Shown here piece after piece: positions 42,535 through 51,386 of a stretch of 64,000 bases of DNA. Position 1 is the first letter of the stretch; each line of letters starts with the position of its first letter. Location: NCBI RefSeq assembly GCF_009807035.1, contig NZ_WUBI01000004.1:372001-436000 (forward strand), given 5' to 3'. The DNA comes from Paenibacillus dendrobii (GTDB taxonomy: Bacteria > Bacillota > Bacilli > Paenibacillales > Paenibacillaceae). A model generated the notes under the pieces. The model did no database searches, was not told where the DNA came from, and saw only the letters and a list, made by a program, of their open reading frames with translations. The position numbers and the translations under genes are program-made.

Positions 42535-44850
42535 ATGTTGAAAATGAAGGGCAGCTTCAAAAAGCTGACTGGACTGGCTCTCGCCGCCGTGATGACGGTA
42601 TCCGGCGCTTTGGTATTCCAGCCGACCAGCGTCAAAGCCGCAGACGACCAGGAAACGCATATTACACTGCTGGCCACCTCCGATGTTCACGGACGTTTTA
42701 TGCCATGGGATTACGCGATGGATACGGCGAACACGAACGGGAGCTTTACCCAGCTCTACACACTGATCAAGAAAGTCCGTGCCGAAAATCCGAATACGAT
42801 CCTGCTCGATGCAGGGGACGTGATTCAGGACAACTCCGCGGAGCTGTTCAACGATCAGCCGAAATCGCCGATGATGGTTGCGATGAACGAAATGGGATAC
42901 GATGCGTGGGCTATGGGCAATCATGAATTTAATTTTGGCATCGATACCTTCAATAAAGTAACGGGCCAATTTAACTCTACCAAGCTCGCGGGCAATGTAT
43001 ATAAGGAGAACGGCGAGCGTTTCCTTCCAGCGACCAAAATCGTGGAGAAGGCCGGTATCAAGGTGGGCATCATCGGGATGACCACACCGCTGATTACCGA
43101 CTTTGAGAAGGATACCGATCATCTTAAGGGTCTGGTTGTCAAAAACCCGGTCGATGAGACGAAGAAGGCCGTCAAAGAGCTTGAAGGCAAAGCCGACGTT
43201 ATGATCGGTCTGATGCATATGGGTCTGGACAACGAAAATTCGCTGCCAGGTACAGGTGTATCGGATATTGCGAAGGAAGTACCGCAGCTGACGGCGATTT
43301 TTGCCGGCCACATGCACAAGCTCGTGAAAAGCGAGACCGTGAACGGCGTGCTGATCGGTGAACCGGACAAATACGGCACGCATGTGTCACGCATTGACCT
43401 GACTTTCGTGAAGCAGGATGGCAAGATGGTTCTGAAGGACAAGGTAGCGACCGCAATCCCGGTGAAGGGCGCTGACGGCACACCTGCCGTATCCGATCCG
43501 GACCTTGAGAAAGAGCTGCTGCCATATCATGAATTCGCCCGTAAAGACGCCAACATCGTGGTGGGTGAACTGACCGGCAAAAACAACTTGGTACCTGCCA
43601 ATGAAATCAAAGGCATTCCGGCCGTGCAGATCCAAGAAACGCTGCTGTCCGATTTCTTTAGTGAAGTCATGCTCCATTACAGTAAAGCCGATGTTGTTGC
43701 GCATCAAATTGATAACGACAAAGCCAAGCTGGACGTAGGTCCGATCCGCAAGAAGGATATCGCCTACAACTATCAGTTTGCTCTGGGTGAGATCACCAAC
43801 TATCAAGTGACAGGCAAAGACCTGAAGGATTACATGGAATGGTCTGCGGGCTACTTTAACAGTACCCGTCCAGGTGACGTGACCGTGAGCTTTGATGAGA
43901 AACGCAGATCCTCCAAATACAGCACCGATGATTTCTTCGGCGGCGTGAAATACGAGATTGACCTGTCCAAGCCATACGGCAGCCGCATCACGAACCTGCG
44001 TCATATGGACGGAACGCCGATTCAGATGAATGATACGCTGACTTTGGGTATGAACTCTTACCGTATGGACGCTCTTGTTGCCAAGGGCGGGGCACTTGAA
44101 GGCCGCAAATTCAATAAATTGTGGACATCCAAGGCGGAAAGCGCCTTTGGCGAAACCGGCGGAACCATCCGCAACCGTGCCATCGCTTATCTGAAGGACG
44201 TCATGAAAGGCAAATACGAGCCGAAGATCCAGGACAACTGGAAAATCATCGGCGTAGATACTACTTCCAAAGCACGTGCGGATGTTGTGGATCTGATGAA
44301 CGCCGGCATGTTGACGGTTCCGACGACAGAAGACGGCAAATACACCAACATCGCTTCCATTAACATTCTGGATCCGATAAAAGCAGAGGATGTAACCAAG
44401 CTGGCTGAAAAGGCGGGCGTGGATGCTGCGCTTCTGGCTGATGCGAAAACAACGGGCGAGCTGTACCACAAGCTGAATGAAGCGGTAAAAGCGGCAGCGA
44501 AGCCGGATGTAACCGAGCCGGCACCTGCGGAGAAACCAGAACCTCCTGCGAAACCGGAAGTTGAAAAGCCTTCTACCAAACCAACGGAGGAACCAGCACC
44601 AACCAAGCCTGCAAAACCGGTTACTCCAGCCAAACCGGTACCGACTGCACCAGCAGTAAAACAAGCCAAGATTACTGCCGACTACCTGAACGTGCGCACG
44701 GGAGCTTCCGCGAAGGCGAAGATTCTGGGATCGGCTCCTAAAGGAACCGTTATGGACGTTACCGGCACAGCTCCTTACGGCTGGTTGAAGGTTGTCTACC
44801 AAGGCAAAACGGCGTTTGTATACGGAAAATACGTAACGATGCTGCCATAA
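42535..44850 (+). CDS. Secreted 5'-nucleotidase/cyclic phosphodiesterase with C-terminal SH3b domain
   Basis: The 771-aa protein has a signal peptide (to about residue 35, cut near VKAADD), a calcineurin-type metallophosphatase domain (LLATSDVHGRFMPWDY, LLDAGDVIQDN, MGNHEFNFG, AGHMHKLV), a 5'-nucleotidase C-terminal domain (about 350-560, with DFFSEVMLHYSKADVV), a Pro/Glu/Lys-rich spacer (about 655-705), and a terminal SH3b domain (ADYLNVRTGASAKAKILG). It should release nucleosides and phosphate from external nucleotides, like YfkN/CpdB. The spacer and SH3b domain suggest wall attachment. AAAGGGGAA lies upstream of the ATG. Confidence 0.92.
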   Translation: MLKMKGSFKKLTGLALAAVMTVSGALVFQPTSVKAADDQETHITLLATSDVHGRFMPWDYAMDTANTNGSFTQLYTLIKKVRAENPNTILLDAGDVIQDNSAELFNDQPKSPMMVAMNEMGYDAWAMGNHEFNFGIDTFNKVTGQFNSTKLAGNVYKENGERFLPATKIVEKAGIKVGIIGMTTPLITDFEKDTDHLKGLVVKNPVDETKKAVKELEGKADVMIGLMHMGLDNENSLPGTGVSDIAKEVPQLTAIFAGHMHKLVKSETVNGVLIGEPDKYGTHVSRIDLTFVKQDGKMVLKDKVATAIPVKGADGTPAVSDPDLEKELLPYHEFARKDANIVVGELTGKNNLVPANEIKGIPAVQIQETLLSDFFSEVMLHYSKADVVAHQIDNDKAKLDVGPIRKKDIAYNYQFALGEITNYQVTGKDLKDYMEWSAGYFNSTRPGDVTVSFDEKRRSSKYSTDDFFGGVKYEIDLSKPYGSRITNLRHMDGTPIQMNDTLTLGMNSYRMDALVAKGGALEGRKFNKLWTSKAESAFGETGGTIRNRAIAYLKDVMKGKYEPKIQDNWKIIGVDTTSKARADVVDLMNAGMLTVPTTEDGKYTNIASINILDPIKAEDVTKLAEKAGVDAALLADAKTTGELYHKLNEAVKAAAKPDVTEPAPAEKPEPPAKPEVEKPSTKPTEEPAPTKPAKPVTPAKPVPTAPAVKQAKITADYLNVRTGASAKAKILGSAPKGTVMDVTGTAPYGWLKVVYQGKTAFVYGKYVTMLP

Positions 44851-44871
44851 ACTCGTTGATTGAGTTATGCA

Positions 44872-44903
44872 AAAAGAGGCCTTCTCTAAGAGGGGCCTCT
44901 TTT
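44872..44903. terminator. Bidirectional terminator after the nucleotidase gene
   Basis: AAAAGAGGCC (44872-44881) pairs with GGCCTCTTTT (44894-44903). It separates convergent genes and has A/T tails on both sides. Confidence 0.9.
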
Positions 44904-44929
44904 CGTTCAACAGAAGTTTAAATGGTGAC

Positions 44930-45367
44930 TCATCGATGGCTCATCAAGTATAAGAACCAAACAGCATGATTCTGCTCATCCATGGCGATGCGGCGCAGCT
45001 GGTTTTTCAGATACAGATCCTGCGCCCGATCGGATAAACTTAAGTAGGAATCAACGGTTTCCTGTTCATCCTTAAACGAAGCATTGAGACCTGCCTTGTA
45101 CTCCTCGGGACAGGTTTCCGTTTGAACAGGCTTATGGGTCTGACCCGTCAGATGTGTGTATACATTCGTGAAAAACTGCAGGTGCTTCTGTTCGTCCTCG
45201 CGAATTTCTAAAATACGCTTCTTGGCATGTTCGGTGGGAGCGAGCTTTGCCAGCTGCTCATAGCAGTTGATTGCACTGTATTCGCCATCAATCGCTTTTA
45301 TAAGATCTGCTGTCAAGGCGGTGTCGGGATTCGCTGCAGGACGGTAATAGAATCCGTTCGGAATCAA
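44930..45367 (-). CDS. Ferritin-like (rubrerythrin-type) di-iron domain protein
   Basis: The 145-aa, all-helical protein has the four-helix-bundle ligand pattern: Glu in DGEYSAINCYEQL, ExxH in REDEQKHLQFF, Glu in FKDEQETVDSYL and ExxH in AMDEQNHAVWF. It lacks the rubredoxin-like Cys domain of true rubrerythrins. Function may be iron or peroxide handling; spore association is possible but unsupported here. The start is a TTG at 45367, with AGGAGG 8 nt upstream. Divergent from alkA. Confidence 0.83.
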   Translation of the reverse strand: MIPNGFYYRPAANPDTALTADLIKAIDGEYSAINCYEQLAKLAPTEHAKKRILEIREDEQKHLQFFTNVYTHLTGQTHKPVQTETCPEEYKAGLNASFKDEQETVDSYLSLSDRAQDLYLKNQLRRIAMDEQNHAVWFLYLMSHR

Positions 45368-45537
45368 GAGGGTATCCTCCTTTTTTTGTTAATGCTTGGG
45401 CTTCTATACCCTATGCATATCAAGAAGGAGAGGTGCAGAGAAAGGAGTAATTTGCTAATTTCAGCAGGATAGGCTAACTTATAGGGAACATTTATGCGAA
45501 CACCTGTAAGTCGAGATGATGAACGGAGGAGAGATCC

Positions 45538-46476
45538 ATGCCCAAAAGTATTCCATTGGTAGAGCCCTTTAACGCGGAGCTGGTCATGAGGTCGGTGAGG
45601 AGCCAGAATCCGATGCTGGTGTACGCCGACCTGCAGCATCCTGTATTTACCAAGGTGCTTCCTGCCGGCACCCGCAAAATTCCGGTTAAGGTGACGCTGA
45701 TTCAGAGTGGTGAGGGTCGCGCTGCTGAAATTGATTTTCTTGAGCCTTGTTCTGAAGCGGAACAGGAGGATGCTGCCGGATTTATCAGCCGTATGCTCTC
45801 CAATCACGTGAATTTGACACCCTTTTACAGTCAGCTCTTGGCAGAGCCGGTCATCGGATCGATTCTTCCGGATCTGTACGGGATGAAAATCCTGCTGGAG
45901 CCGAATCTCTATCAGAACCTGGTGCGTACCATTATCGGACAGCAGATGAACCTCAGCTTTGCCGCGGCGCTGGTCAGCCGGATTACGGAGCGCTACGGAG
46001 CACCCTTCCAAACGGAAGGACGTATGCTATACAGCTTTCCTGAGCCGGGCTCTCTGGCCCGTCTTGAACCTGAGGAGCTCATGGAGCTTCAGTTCAGCCG
46101 GCGTAAAGCGGAATATGTCATTGGCTTGTCACGGATGATTGATGATGGATCGCTTGATTTGTACGCGCTGCCCGGCATGGAGGATCAGATGATTTTCGAG
46201 AAGCTGCTTCCCATCCGGGGAATCGGCAAATGGACGATCGAATGCTTCCTGCTGTTTGGCGTGGGTCGGACCGACTTTTTTCCGGCCGATGACATTGGCC
46301 TCAAGAATGCGATGAAACTGCTATGGGGCTTTGATGCACAACCCTCTTCTCCGGAGATGCTGGCCATCAGCAGCAGCTGGTCGCCTTGGCGCAGCTATGC
46401 CGCCTACTATTTATGGGCTTGGCTGGATGAATGGAAGCTGCAGAAAAAGGCCGCGTCTGCGGCCAAGAAGAAGTAA
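45538..46476 (+). CDS. alkA: DNA-3-methyladenine glycosylase II
   Basis: The 312-aa protein has an N-terminal AlkA-type domain and the helix-hairpin-helix-GPD fold: NLVRTIIGQQMNLSFAAAL, HhH LLPIRGIGKWTIECFLL (about 223-239) and FPADDIGLKNAMK with the catalytic Asp at about 252. It excises alkylated purines in base-excision repair. GGAGGAGAG precedes the ATG. The Lys-rich tail (KKAASAAKKK) may aid DNA contact. It ends 5 nt from the convergent TetR gene. Confidence 0.9.
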   Translation: MPKSIPLVEPFNAELVMRSVRSQNPMLVYADLQHPVFTKVLPAGTRKIPVKVTLIQSGEGRAAEIDFLEPCSEAEQEDAAGFISRMLSNHVNLTPFYSQLLAEPVIGSILPDLYGMKILLEPNLYQNLVRTIIGQQMNLSFAAALVSRITERYGAPFQTEGRMLYSFPEPGSLARLEPEELMELQFSRRKAEYVIGLSRMIDDGSLDLYALPGMEDQMIFEKLLPIRGIGKWTIECFLLFGVGRTDFFPADDIGLKNAMKLLWGFDAQPSSPEMLAISSSWSPWRSYAAYYLWAWLDEWKLQKKAASAAKKK

Positions 46477-46481
46477 AACGA

Positions 46482-47156
46482 TTACGAATCTGAAGGCATT
46501 TGGGAGCCCCCGGAGCGGAATTCGGGATTTAATCCGACTCCGTTCCAGAACATTAAGATAATGTCATGGGCGAGCTCTGTCGGAGAAGGTGCAAATTCCT
46601 TCGCCACTTCCCGGTTGCCGAGCATCAGCATGGAGGCAAGCGTGTGAGCCATCAGGAGAGGATGCAGAGGACGCACCTCTCCTTTTTCAATGGCTTCCGT
46701 GAAGCTCACTGTAAGCACATCATGAATGCTCTCCTCACTTCGCCGGATACTCTCCAATTGTTCTTTGGACAATGAATCCGCGGCTTCGCGGAGAATGGTC
46801 TCAAAGTCTCCATGTGGAAACCGCAGTTTGCGTTCTGCGAGCATCACGAGCCTGTCGTATAAGGGCATGTCCTGCTGTGACATGATTTGCTGGGAAGAGG
46901 ACTGCGCCTTCTCCATCATGGCGGTTACAGCCGCGGTGAAGAGCTGGGCTTTATTTTCAAAGTGATAGTATATGGAAGCCTTGGTCACACCACAGGCCTT
47001 GGCAATCTGTTGAAGGGATATCGGTTCATAGCCGTACTCCATGAACAGTTCAGAAGCCGTTTTCAGAATAAACAGGTTGGTTTCTCCCGCCTGTTCCTGA
47101 CGTTTGGGCCTGCCTGGAGAGCGTTTGGTTTTGGGTCCTTGCTGGGAAAAATTCAT
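46482..47156 (-). CDS. TetR-family transcriptional regulator
   Basis: The 224-aa protein has a basic N-terminal extension (KTKRSPGRPKRQ) and a TetR helix-turn-helix (LFMEYGYEPISLQQIAKACG, VTKASIYYHFENKAQLF), then an all-helical ligand domain. GGAGGA precedes the ATG. It is divergent from the MMPL transporter and most likely represses it. Confidence 0.9.
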   Translation of the reverse strand: MNFSQQGPKTKRSPGRPKRQEQAGETNLFILKTASELFMEYGYEPISLQQIAKACGVTKASIYYHFENKAQLFTAAVTAMMEKAQSSSQQIMSQQDMPLYDRLVMLAERKLRFPHGDFETILREAADSLSKEQLESIRRSEESIHDVLTVSFTEAIEKGEVRPLHPLLMAHTLASMLMLGNREVAKEFAPSPTELAHDIILMFWNGVGLNPEFRSGGSQMPSDS

Positions 47157-47201
47157 GTTTAATCCTCCACTGACAAAAAACTTGTTTGATAATTAACCTT
47201 C

Positions 47202-47226
47202 CGGTATATATAATTATTATAAACCG
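47202..47226. promoter_or_regulatory. Candidate TetR operator in the TetR-MMPL intergenic region
   Basis: A 25-bp imperfect palindrome with arms CGGTATATA and TATAAACCG (CGGTnTATA type) lies between the divergent genes and contains a TATAAT-like -10. The AT-rich centre makes chance symmetry possible. Confidence 0.4.
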
Positions 47227-47318
47227 TTCCGAAGGTGAATACACCTTCTGATTTTTGCACTTCAAGGCAATACATATACTATACCATGTACACCTGTATA
47301 AGGGTGAGGAGGAGAATC

Positions 47319-49541
47319 ATGCAGGAAAAATCAGGATTTGGACGTTTCGTTGCCGGAAAGCGGAGCAAATGGATCACGCTCGCGGTCTGGATTATTATCG
47401 TGGGAGTTCTCAGCGCTTTGTGGCCGATGGTCAACAAGGAAGTCCAGAATAACGCAGCCAATCTGAAGGAAGACACGCCGTCCGTTCAGGCGGAAAAGAT
47501 AGCGGAAGAGCAGTTCAGCGGAGGCTCCAGCGTACCGGCCTTGCTCGTATGGCATCGTGAGGGCGGGATGAAGGATGAGGACCTGCAGCATGTGCAGAAG
47601 CTGTACGCGGAGTGGGGCAGCTCACCTGTGCCTTATCAGGACAGTGTGCCGCCGTTTGACAAGATGCCTGCTCAAGCATTGAAGGCACAGCTGTCCGAGG
47701 ATCAGAGTACCCTGGTTACACCGGTTCTTTTCAAAAGCGATGCGGACAGCGATCAGCTGAAGGAAGGCGTGGAACAGCTGAAAGAACAGTCTGCCAAAGA
47801 ATTCGGGGCCGATCCGTTTGCAGTGAAACAGAATGCGGCAAGCGAACTCAGTGCCCGGGTGACCGGTCCAGTCGGCATCTCGATCGATGCGGTGGGATTG
47901 TTCAAAAATGCGGACTTTAAACTGCTGATGGCAACGGTCATTCTTGTTCTTGTCATTTTGCTCTTAATATACCGCTCGCCCATTTTGGCCTTCATACCTA
48001 TCATTGCAGTGGGCTTCGCTTATGGAGCCGTCAGCCCGCTGCTTGGCCTGATGGCCAGCAAGGGATGGATCACCGTCGATTCACAGGCCGTATCCATTAT
48101 GACGGTTCTGTTGTTTGGCGCAGGTACGGACTATTGTCTGTTCCTCATTTCTCATTTCCGTCATCTGTTGAAGGAGGAAGGCAGCAAAGGAAAGGCGCTG
48201 GCGCGCGCCCTTACCGAGACTTCAGGCGCTATCGCCATGAGCGGTTTTACGGTCGTGCTGTCGCTGCTAGCCCTGCTGCTGGCGAAATACGGAGCCTATC
48301 ACCGTTTTGCTATTCCGTTCAGCGTATCCATCCTGGTGATGGTCATTGCGAGTCTCACGCTCGTTCCCGCGCTGCTGGCTATTTTCGGACGCGCATCGTT
48401 CTTCCCGTTTATTCCGCGTACGCCGGAAATGGAAGAGGAACGTGCCCGCCGAAAGGGAAAAACAGCGCATACGCATAAACGGAAAAAAGAAAGCTTTATC
48501 GGCCGATGGGTTGTTACCAAGCCATGGCTGATCGTGATCGTGACGCTGGTCGTGCTTGGCGGGCTTGCTTCGTTTTCGACCCAGGTGAAATTCACCTATG
48601 ACATCATGTCCTCCTTCCCGAAAGATATGGCTTCAAGAGAAGGGTATGATACGATCGGCAAACAGTTCTCTCCTGGCGAACTTGCTCCCGTCAAGCTGAT
48701 GGTGGACGCTGGCGGGCAAGAGGATGTACTGGGGGCGAAGCTTGCTGAGCTGCCTTATATCAATAAAGTTTCCAAGCCGCAAAAAGGTGAGAAGGACGCT
48801 AACATCCTCGCTTACGATATTGAATTGAACATGAACCCGTATTCGAGTGAAGCGATCGATCTGATACCACAGCTGCGCAGTACGGCGGAACAATCGCTGC
48901 AAGAGGCCGGAGTCGCTTCACCTGCCGACAAGGTATGGATCAGCGGTCAAACGGCTACCCAGTATGATACAAGAGAAACGGGCGACCGCGATACAATGGT
49001 CATCATTCCGGTGGTCATCGGTATGATTACCCTGCTGCTGCTCGCTTATCTGCGCTCCATCACGGCGACCATTTACCTGGTGCTGACGGTTATTTTGTCA
49101 TATTTCTCGGCTCTTGGCCTTGGCTGGATCATTATCCATTACGGTCTTGGGGCAGAAGCGATACAGGGGGCCATTCCGCTCTACTCTTTCGTATTCCTGG
49201 TCGCCTTGGGCGAAGACTACAATATTTTCATGATCTCAAGCATCTGGAAGAAAAGAAAGGTCATGCCCCTGAAGCAGGCCATCAAGGAAGGGGTAGGCGA
49301 GACCAGCTCCGTGATTACTTCTGCAGGGCTGATTCTCGCTGGAACATTTGCCGTACTGGCTTCCCTGCCGATACAGGTGCTGGTGCAGTTTGGCATTATT
49401 ACGGCTGTAGGCGTGCTGCTCGATACGTTTGTCGTCCGTCCGTTCTTGGTGCCTGCGATTACGCGGCTGCTTGGACGTGCCGCTTTCTGGCCGGCAGCTC
49501 ATGTAGAGGTGCCGGAAGCAGAGTCAAGCAAGCAAATCTAA
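47319..49541 (+). CDS. MMPL/RND-family membrane transporter (YdfJ type)
   Basis: The 740-aa protein has about 11-12 membrane helices arranged as one helix, a large extracytoplasmic loop, a helix bundle (LLIYRSPILAFIPIIAVGFAY), a cytoplasmic loop rich in basic residues (about 365-395), and a second copy of the same layout (LLLLAYLRSITATIYLVLTV). The motifs FGAGTDYCLFLISHFRHLL and VALGEDYNIFMISSIWKKR are the MMPL proton-relay Asp regions. It exports lipids or drugs. The ATG at 47319 has AGGAGGAG just upstream; the open frame begins at 47235 without a ribosome site. Divergent from TetR and followed by a strong terminator. Confidence 0.92.
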   Translation: MQEKSGFGRFVAGKRSKWITLAVWIIIVGVLSALWPMVNKEVQNNAANLKEDTPSVQAEKIAEEQFSGGSSVPALLVWHREGGMKDEDLQHVQKLYAEWGSSPVPYQDSVPPFDKMPAQALKAQLSEDQSTLVTPVLFKSDADSDQLKEGVEQLKEQSAKEFGADPFAVKQNAASELSARVTGPVGISIDAVGLFKNADFKLLMATVILVLVILLLIYRSPILAFIPIIAVGFAYGAVSPLLGLMASKGWITVDSQAVSIMTVLLFGAGTDYCLFLISHFRHLLKEEGSKGKALARALTETSGAIAMSGFTVVLSLLALLLAKYGAYHRFAIPFSVSILVMVIASLTLVPALLAIFGRASFFPFIPRTPEMEEERARRKGKTAHTHKRKKESFIGRWVVTKPWLIVIVTLVVLGGLASFSTQVKFTYDIMSSFPKDMASREGYDTIGKQFSPGELAPVKLMVDAGGQEDVLGAKLAELPYINKVSKPQKGEKDANILAYDIELNMNPYSSEAIDLIPQLRSTAEQSLQEAGVASPADKVWISGQTATQYDTRETGDRDTMVIIPVVIGMITLLLLAYLRSITATIYLVLTVILSYFSALGLGWIIIHYGLGAEAIQGAIPLYSFVFLVALGEDYNIFMISSIWKKRKVMPLKQAIKEGVGETSSVITSAGLILAGTFAVLASLPIQVLVQFGIITAVGVLLDTFVVRPFLVPAITRLLGRAAFWPAAHVEVPEAESSKQI

Positions 49542-49567
49542 GGTCGGCTGAATAAGGAGTTTGCCAA

Positions 49568-49612
49568 GGGTGGAAGGGTTACCGGAAATCGGTAACCCTC
49601 CCACCTTTTTTT
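49568..49612 (+). terminator. Terminator of the MMPL gene
   Basis: GGGTTACCG pairs with CGGTAACCC inside an outer GGTGG/CCACC stem (49569-49605), followed by seven T. Confidence 0.93.
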
Positions 49613-49623
49613 GCATCATTACG

Positions 49624-49673
49624 GTTCATATTCATTTACAGTTCATATTCAGTTCATATAGCTTTTTTATAAT
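49624..49673 (+). promoter_or_regulatory. TTCAT direct-repeat array and -10 box before the second DHA2 gene
   Basis: GTTCATATTCA occurs at 49624-49634 and 49641-49651, and GTTCATATA at 49652-49660. The core TTCAT falls at 49631, 49642 and 49653, exactly 11 bp apart, the spacing of OmpR/PhoB-type response-regulator sites. TATAAT lies at 49668-49673, with no clear -35, so activation or repression through the repeats is likely. Confidence 0.6.
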
Positions 49674-49703
49674 CAGAGTACCAAAGGTAAAGGAGCTAAA
49701 AAA

Positions 49704-51251
49704 ATGGAGAGTGCGTTAAAAGGCGGTCAAGGGATTTTAGAGAAGAAAAATAACAAAATCCTTGTTATGATCGGCTTACTTATAGGAATCATATTTTCCG
49801 AATTGGACGAAACGGTCGTCAGTACCGCGATGCCGACGATCATCCGTGAGCTTGGCGGGCTGTCCCTGTATGGATGGGTAGCCGGGGTTTATATGCTTGC
49901 CATGTCGGCGTTCATGCCGATTTTAGGGAAATTGGCCGACTTGATGGGCCGAAAAAAGATTTATTTAATATGTATGGCCTTATTTATCGGGGGTTCGATC
50001 GTGTGCGGACTTTCCCATTCGATGACCTTATTATTGATTGGACGCGGCATACAGGGAATCGGTGCCGGCGGTTTGATGCCGCTTGCGATGACGATTTCGA
50101 GCGATCTTTTTCCAGTGGAGCAGCGGGCTAAAGTACAAGGTTTAATGGGACCGGTCATGTTTATTCCCATGCTGCTGGGGCCACTGATGGGCGGATTTTT
50201 TGTCGATCAGGTGAACTGGCATTGGATCTTCTTCGTCAACATTCCGGTTGGAGTGATTGCAGCGTTCTTTTTGGCAAGCGGACTTCGCGAGTCGAAGCAG
50301 GTGAAGAAAGTAGTGATAGACTGGGGCGGGGCCATACTGCTGGTCGCTTCGATCGTATCTCTGCTAATCACGCCCGTACTCGTTCAGAATAGCGGATACG
50401 CTTGGGGCTCACCGCTTATTGTTGGTTTGATCGTGCTGGGCATTGTGCTGCTGGGAATCTTTATATGGGTAGAGTCCAAAGTCAAGGAACCGATCGTTCC
50501 GCTGCATTTATTCAAAAACCGCAATATTTTGGTTTTATCCATGATTGTATTTATCGTGGGTCTTGGGCTCATGGGCTCCTTCTCGTCGTTTCCGTATTTC
50601 GGGCAAAATGTGCTAGGGCTCACGCCGACGGAGTCCGGTTATTTGCAGCTGCCCATGATGGTTGGTGCCGTCGTTTCGTCCATGGTTTGCGGATTCTTGT
50701 TAACGAAGGTTCGCTATCGCGAAATATTTGGCATCGGATTTATTCTGCCGGTGATCGGTTTCTACCTCTTTTCGCATATTAATATAGATACGACCATCAT
50801 GCAGATCATCATTTTCTTTGTGATCTCGGGCCTTGGAATGGGTGTTCTGTTCGGCGGCGATAACTTGATTGTACAAGAGTCTGTTGAAAAAGAGCACACT
50901 GGGGTTGCCTTGGCAACCGTTCCATTATTTCAAACGATTGGTGCAACCATCGGCGTAAGTTTGTTCGGCAATCTCCTATCGTCGACGCTCATATCGAAAA
51001 TAGGAACCTTAGGCCCGCAGCTGCCTGAGAGCGTCAAAGGACATATGCAGGATTTGGCCGCTGGTGGTATACCTAAGGATCTTCCTCCAAATCTGGTCAC
51101 GACGGTGAAAACGATGTTCGTAGAGTCGTTCCAGCACATCTACATGTACTCCTTTGTCGCGATGATTATCGTGTTCATATTGTGCTGGTTTTTGAAGAAA
51201 GAGGTGCTGTCATCCAAGCCTAAGGATGCTGAGGTAGAAACCGGGGCATAA
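49704..51251 (+). CDS. DHA2-family MFS drug efflux transporter
   Basis: The 515-aa protein has about 14 membrane helices. Family motifs are SELDETVVSTAMPTIIRELG (the conserved D1 region of drug pumps), GKLADLMGRKKIY (motif A), GRGIQGIGAGGLMPL (motif B) and MFIPMLLGPLMGGFF (motif C). It is closer to MDR/Tet-type pumps than the one at 2457. AAAGGAGC precedes the ATG. It is a single-gene unit behind a direct-repeat promoter. Confidence 0.92.
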   Translation: MESALKGGQGILEKKNNKILVMIGLLIGIIFSELDETVVSTAMPTIIRELGGLSLYGWVAGVYMLAMSAFMPILGKLADLMGRKKIYLICMALFIGGSIVCGLSHSMTLLLIGRGIQGIGAGGLMPLAMTISSDLFPVEQRAKVQGLMGPVMFIPMLLGPLMGGFFVDQVNWHWIFFVNIPVGVIAAFFLASGLRESKQVKKVVIDWGGAILLVASIVSLLITPVLVQNSGYAWGSPLIVGLIVLGIVLLGIFIWVESKVKEPIVPLHLFKNRNILVLSMIVFIVGLGLMGSFSSFPYFGQNVLGLTPTESGYLQLPMMVGAVVSSMVCGFLLTKVRYREIFGIGFILPVIGFYLFSHINIDTTIMQIIIFFVISGLGMGVLFGGDNLIVQESVEKEHTGVALATVPLFQTIGATIGVSLFGNLLSSTLISKIGTLGPQLPESVKGHMQDLAAGGIPKDLPPNLVTTVKTMFVESFQHIYMYSFVAMIIVFILCWFLKKEVLSSKPKDAEVETGA

Positions 51252-51386
51252 ATGATGGATGTTATCATGGCTCCGCTGATTCTTATGAGACAAGATTCAC
51301 GAATATATCAACTCTTCAAGGGTACTGCGGCTTATTTAAGCTTATAATAGAACAGTGCTAGGGTTATATAGTTGAGGTGAATATTC

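Noticed and set aside
49568-49605. Inverted repeat after the MMPL gene as an operator for the next gene
   Set aside because: It is followed by seven T and has classic terminator form.
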